A stretch of 64,000 nucleotides of DNA from Scatophagus argus (Eukaryota; Chordata; Actinopteri; Scatophagidae): contig NC_058506.1 of the NCBI RefSeq assembly GCF_020382885.2, positions 4,154,001 to 4,218,000 of the forward strand, in the 5' to 3' direction. A model generated the notes under the pieces. That model ran no database searches, had not been told where the DNA came from, and worked only from the letters and a program-made list of their open reading frames with translations. Made by a program: the position numbers and the translations under genes. Of the stretch, positions 58,336 to 64,000 are shown piece by piece (position 1 is the stretch's first letter; each line of letters begins with the position of its first letter).

Positions 58336-61300
58336 TATGAGTGCAGATGGTATGTTTTTGCTGAATATCATAAAATCTGAATTTTGGTATTTGTTCCTTT
58401 CAACATCTTGGTTTTGTGGCATGTTATTAACATTTGGGTCTTTAGTAACTAAAGAATTTTAGCTTGTTTCTGGCGTCCTGTTTTGAAAATGCAGATAATT
58501 AAATGTTGTTTATCATTTTAACATTTCTTTTAGAGTTAGATGTAAGGCAGCGCTTAAATGGTGCACCTCTGATATCTTTCCAGCAACTGCTGAAATTCTC
58601 AAGAGTACATAACGAGCAGGCTGAGGGAGAGACATTTCCTCTGTTATCCATGTAACCGATCAGTTAAAATAAGGTCAGCACAGTGCTGACTTTTCCTCGC
58701 TCTCTTGAGTCCATCGGTCATCATCACTGCTTTGCACTGTGAGGGCGATAAACACCTCCAAAGCACATTCATCACTTAGCCGCTTGATGCCCAGCTCTGC
58801 TGTGCCCACAACGCCCTCTGCTCCTAATGAGGAATAATGGCCTCTGTGACAAATAAGCTGTTCACTGCAATGATAATAAGGCTTTCCACGTACCTCATAT
58901 CTCAAATGAGCATCGCCAGAATACAATTTGTCCATTGCTAAATGGGATAGAAGCAAGGAACAGGTTGCATCTCAAGCAGTGAAGGAGATTTGAATGACTT
59001 CATTACACAATTTTTCTAATTATTTGGACTTATATACTCTCTCTGTGATTTAACATCCCAGATTGTAGACCTTGGAGTTTTGCATCTCGAAAGAAGGGAA
59101 TCACCTATTTAAACTGTTGTACGAAGCTGACAAATATTTCAGGTTTGTTTAACTTCTGGTTGCTCTCCTTGCTTGAACCTTGAATGTTTTTTCCACATTG
59201 ATATATATGTATTCTGGTTATATTTGCATAATATTCCCATGGCATCTAAGTTAGCCGTCTCAATTTGAGGATACACAGTGTGGCAGGCTGGTCCCCAGGG
59301 TGCTGAATCTGTAGGCACTGGTGTTCAGTCTGCTCCTGCTTACCTGCTAGGTGGATGTCAGCTCAACTCACATGCTTTAAACTCTGTTAGATCATCTTTT
59401 GTGCAGTGTTAAAGAATCTGGATTAACATTAGGATACAGAGGTGAAAAACTCTTTATTGTGTAGAACTGACCTGACAATTTATTCAGACAACAAATCTTT
59501 TGTTGCCAGTCCTGACTTCCAATGAATGCATCATTTTGGAGATAAGCATTGTATATTATATTGTGCATGTCACATTATTATCAGCTAATGTCCAGGCATT
59601 GTCTTACACAGAGCTGAGTTGTGGGAAGATGATTATATTTTGTCCTTCAGCAGTAAGCCCCCATTCTCGCCGCTAAGAACATTAGAGTTAATTGTGTGTC
59701 TAATCTTGAAAAATATTATGCCTCAGAAAATAAGCTATGGAAGCAGAAGGTGGGGTGAATTTTGGGAGGAGGAGGGGGTAAAGCAGCTGTTGAAGGAGCC
59801 ATTTTTAGCACCTCTATCTCATTGAAAAACATTACACATTGTTGACTGTGGATATGGTGAAAAAGGCAAACAAGTGTTATCTGTAGAACACTTCTGTCTT
59901 GATTCAGTCCCACTTGATTTTGCTCCCTGTTGTGCAGATATTCAAGTCAGTCTTTGTCTGTCTTAGTCTGATGTTTAATCATCATGTTGAATTATATAGT
60001 TTATGCTAATAACTCCTGTCTATAGAAAAAAAGGGATTTATTATGAAAAAATGCCTGTTGCCATGGCACAAAATCCTCATCTGAACAGTTTTTACAAGGA
60101 TATGATTGCTTGTATTATAGATTTTAGAATTACGTTAAAGCGGGTGTGTAGTGAATTTTATGTTGCAGGCTGAATCTTGTTAGGAGCGTTAAGGGAGTAT
60201 TGATACGAAGCAACACAGAATTAGACCCAGAAAATCCAATTTTTTTGTAGCATTTGTTGCCCCATAATCAAGCTGTTGCTAAACTGAAGCCAAAGACTGT
60301 AGTGCAAATCCTTTAGAATGTGGAAGCTGTAAAGAGGGGAATATTAAATATAGATTTTAATGTTAACCCAGACAGGCTTTGCGACTGTTTATCTGTTACA
60401 ACATCTGTGCATTGTTTATGGCATCAGGTGAAGCTCATTTCACTGATGTGAATACATGTCACTGTAGATTTATTCAAAGATGCTATTGATATGTTTTCAG
60501 GTGTAGGAAGCTACAGAAAATGGAAAACTACTGTATGTGCAAGCTGTAGCATTTTTACAACATGTCCCTAATCTCCTTTGGAAATATGAATGCAAGGAAA
60601 CACTTTGTTTCATGAAATAGCATTACATGAGATTAGATAAGATGAAACCTTTCCCCATGGATAATCAGGTCATTGCAGTAACAGAGAATAGAAAAATATA
60701 CCCCTCCAAACATGGGGTAGCTTGAAACTATAAAAATGCTAAAAATGAACATTTGGATGAGAATATTTCCATATACTCACTATACCCATATACTCATATT
60801 CTCTCTACTCACATACTCATCACTGCTTCCATAGTACTCTTACTTAAGTGGTCTTTGAATCATAATAAGGGGTTAGGCAGTGATCTCTTTTCTGCACTGG
60901 TCAGTGAGGTAATACAGAACATTAGCTGGGGTGTTCCTTAATGTTAAAGCAAGATAGGAGGAAGTCCAAAAGTAGAGTACAATGTTTATGTGAATTTGAA
61001 CAGGTCTACACTACATCCAGATGACTTCCATTTTCTTCCTATGGTTATGCCAGCAAACATGCAAAATGAGTGTGACTGTCTTCCACCTCCTTCACTTCCA
61101 CTGACATTCCTTAAAATGGTCTTTTCCTCGTCCTCCTCCCTCTCATCCAGTGTCCATGTTGAATCTATGGATATGATGACCGGGACATCTGCGACAGTTG
61201 GGTATAGAAAAGGTTCAGTGCCTGAATCACAGCTAGGTCAGCAAGCCACAACAGACATTTAATTACTATAGTGCATCTCGCTGCCATGTGAGGAAATCGG

Positions 61301-63329
61301 CAGCTGGCCCAGTCGTCCTCCACAGAGATGAGATTGAACTGAAAATAGCTCTGTGACTGGCTGGTTTATGATGGTCAGAATGCACATTACTGCACACCCT
61401 TAATCACAAGTACTGCATTTTAATAAGCAGACACACAGGGGCAACCAGGCTACAGTTGTTGCTGGTAAGTTCCTGAGGAACCAGCTGTTAAGTGTCTTAA
61501 TGGAACCCATGTATAATTCATGGGCACACACAGAGCTGCATTGCTGGCTGTCTCGCTTTTCCAAGTGCCCAGCAATTGGAATGAGAAGAGTAAACCCCCA
61601 CACCAGTTACACCAGTACCCGCAGCACCCAACTCTTTGCTATTTGTGTGTAGAGGGAACATCACCTCTCCAATTAATCTGCCTGTAACCACACATCAAAC
61701 TGATGAGAACAAGGGGATGATTTACCAGTGACAGCTAAGCTATAACACAATTCTCTAGAACTAAAGTTGTAGATTAATGATCTGTGAACACATAAAAAGA
61801 GCCTGCAATGTCACCTGGCATTTTATCAACTAAAAAGTCTACCTCTTACTCTTATTAATCAGCCATTAACGTGTTGGTAGTATTGTAACATCTCAAGAGC
61901 TTTAAAGACCTTTTCTGAAAGGTAAATGAAACTAGACATGAAAAGTCCCTGATAGTGCTTCTGCTGTTCGATTAAGTGTGGGAACAATTTGTTGGCTCCC
62001 CTTGACCTGGATCTAATTGAACAGATATTCATGTAGTATGTTGTGGGATGTTTTTATCAAGAAGTCTGTAGTTGATACAACCCCTAAACACCACCTCCAG
62101 ACACTCATATATGTTCATGTACCAACTACGTCACATAAGGCAAACAGTTGTCATTGTGCTGTGTGTGGGTCTTTTGCTGTGAGATTATGTACCTGTCATC
62201 CTGATCCAGGATGTCTTATAGGCAGTACTGAGAGGTCAGACCTTTTTAGATGTCAGGAGAGCCATCAGGGAGTTGGTCTGTGTGGGAAAAGCACTTTACT
62301 ATATCCACTGATCATTCAACTGCCAGACGTCCTTGCAGAATCTTCTTAAGGAGTCAGATTATTTGTTTGTGCCATTTAATTTTTTTTTAATTTTTGCCAA
62401 GTAAGATATTGTTAGGATGGTATAAAGTCAGTTTCAGACACTGAAGCTGCAGTAGATATACAGTATTTATCATAGGTGTTCTCATCACATTGGGAATATT
62501 TTATATTCTCTTAAATTAAATCTGATTTTCTTCTTTGTCCTGAAAGATTTCCTTTCCATCTCTTTTCAGTCAGTATAGTGACTGAAGGTTGCTCTTTCTG
62601 CATCTACTCAACTGCTTTTCTAGACTGTGGTCTTAGAGCAGGAGATTTTCCTCCTGGGCTGAAGCTAACTTCTGCTTCAGGGCTAACCCCTTTACTTTAC
62701 AGTGTTGAAACAGCACACAGGAGCTCTGCTTGGTCTTGACAAGTCTTAGAATTTATTTACTGACTGACTGTGACTTGCAGTGGGCGTTTACAGTCAACTC
62801 AAACTTGTGGCTAAGTCTACATACAGTTCTGCTTTGCTGCACACATGCCGTCACTCTAGCTTCATCACTCACTTAAATACATACTCCTCTATTTCTTAAA
62901 GGAGCCACGCTACTCTGATAGCACTCTGTTCTCATACCTAGGAAAGATAGGTCAGGCTGCTGGCTTGCGTCTGGCACTGAGCTCTAGCTAGCTTTAGCTG
63001 CTTCTCTTTTGCTTGTGTTGTCTTCACTCACAATGAAAGACGTGTTAGCACGCGGCAGCGAGTTGATGCCTGCATTGCTGTGCATACAATGTGTGGTGCA
63101 TGCGTAAAACATACCGGCTTGGAATTGGAGATATGGGAGACTGACAGGCTGGTTTCTAGGCTGGGCCAAGAACGCAGAAAACCAGCTGGTCAGTTGGTGC
63201 ATCTGTAGTTTGAATTCATGTTGATAAATCAGATTCCAGACCAGCAAACCAAAGACTGGCTGGTTTTGTGAGTATTTGTGAATAAGGCAAATAATATTAA
63301 TAATTTAATAACCTACATCATTGCAGTAT

Positions 63330-63377
63330 TATTGCAATATATTGAATATATTGAATATATTGCAATATATTCAATAT
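63330..63377. repeat. AT-rich near-palindrome
   Basis: Alternating blocks of ttgcaatatattgaatat and its near complement. Could form a cruciform; probably a simple-sequence product. Confidence 0.6.
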
Positions 63378-63390
63378 TTCTCACCATGTT

Positions 63391-63424
63391 GTGTGTTGCA
63401 GCAGTAGCAGCTGCTGCAACACAC
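63391..63424. repeat. Perfect 14-bp inverted repeat (hairpin)
   Basis: Arms gtgtgttgcagcag (63391-63404) and ctgctgcaacacac (63411-63424) with the 6-base spacer tagcag. No tail of T residues follows and no gene depends on it. Confidence 0.8.
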
Positions 63425-64000
63425 CATAAGCTAGTTGTAAGCTAGTGAACGCCACATTTAGCTTTGCACTAAGGATCATGCTTCTATGAGAACTGCCCAT
63501 TTTTCCAATATTCCGAAAGCCCTATAGTCTGAAAAATGGACTTAAAACCTATTTATGTTATTGCCTGTTATTCTGACAAAAAGGCCCACTGCTCTGAAGA
63601 CTTGTTGTTCTAAAAGTACCCACTCTACCTGGAGGTTTTTTTTTTTTTTTGCCCTTAATGCCTTAGTGTTAGGTTAGGGTTAGGTTTAAGATTAGCCTAT
63701 GTCGTTTTGTGTGTGGACAGAAAGGTTGCCTGTTACGCCTTGGACACACCAACTGACCTCAGAGAACTAGCTGTGACAAAATCTGACTATTTCGTCAACT
63801 CGTGTTGCCTATGTCTGGGACAAAAAGTTGTACTTGGAAATACCACAAGGACTACAGAGGTCAGCCAGTTAGCATGTATGTTCTAGTCCACCAGCCAATC
63901 AGAGGGATTTCTCTCTCTTGACGTGCTCCGATACCATTTCAACATGCTTGGTCAGCCAAATAACTGCCAACAGTGGCCACCTAGTGCCAAAGGATTGAGA

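Larger units (their letters stand above)
53684..64000 (+). other. Large first intron of the last gene (putative)
   Basis: More than 10 kb without a convincing exon on either strand. It holds one SINE (58022-58335), an AT-rich near-palindrome (63330-63377), a perfect hairpin (63391-63424), a poly(T) run near 63638, and otherwise AT-rich single-copy-looking DNA. If the exon at 53632 is not real, this is intergenic. Confidence 0.5.

Noticed and set aside
60990..61262. 90-codon open frame with a Ser-rich run
   Set aside because: No domain and no good splice sites in phase with the exon at 53632 (phase 1); not supported as an exon.

Overview
The window is nuclear DNA from a vertebrate, almost certainly a teleost and probably a spiny-rayed (percomorph-type) fish. 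Genes have GT-AG introns and conserved vertebrate coding exons. The spaces between exons carry tRNA-derived SINEs, a LINE fragment and a Tc1/mariner relic of kinds common in teleosts, plus (TG)n and (GTTT)n microsatellites. No bacterial, viral or CRISPR-like system is present. I found no undescribed biological system; the points of interest are gene order, transposon structure and a few splicing and regulatory details.

Layout, all genes on the + strand. (1) 263-8448: the last 16 coding exons of prdm15, with 16 C2H2-type zinc fingers and the C-terminal tail. (2) 8449-14034: intergenic, with short SINE fragments and a LINE 3' piece split by another SINE. (3) 14035-22481: complete ripk4 in 8 coding exons (kinase plus ankyrin repeats, 812 aa). 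(4) 22482-29330: ripk4 3'UTR and intergenic DNA with a young SINE, a 12-N assembly gap and a (TG)n tract. (5) about 29330-45855: eurl (C21orf91 homologue), with a non-coding first exon and four coding exons (288 aa) spread over 12 kb, and a long 3'UTR. (6) about 47200-53040: btg3 (235 aa), whose second intron is mostly a decayed Tc1/mariner element. (7) 53400-64000: a CpG-rich promoter and one signal-peptide exon of a gene that continues past the window, most likely cxadr, followed by more than 10 kb of intron.

In human, PRDM15-RIPK4 lie at 21q22.3 and C21orf91-BTG3-CXADR at 21q21.1, roughly 24 Mb apart (recalled, not checked here). Here the two blocks are about 9 kb apart, with order and orientation kept for the first four genes. 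The genes do not form an operon or a single pathway. prdm15 is a chromatin/transcription regulator, ripk4 an epithelial differentiation kinase, eurl a neural progenitor factor, btg3 an anti-proliferative deadenylase adaptor, and cxadr (if correct) a tight-junction adhesion molecule.
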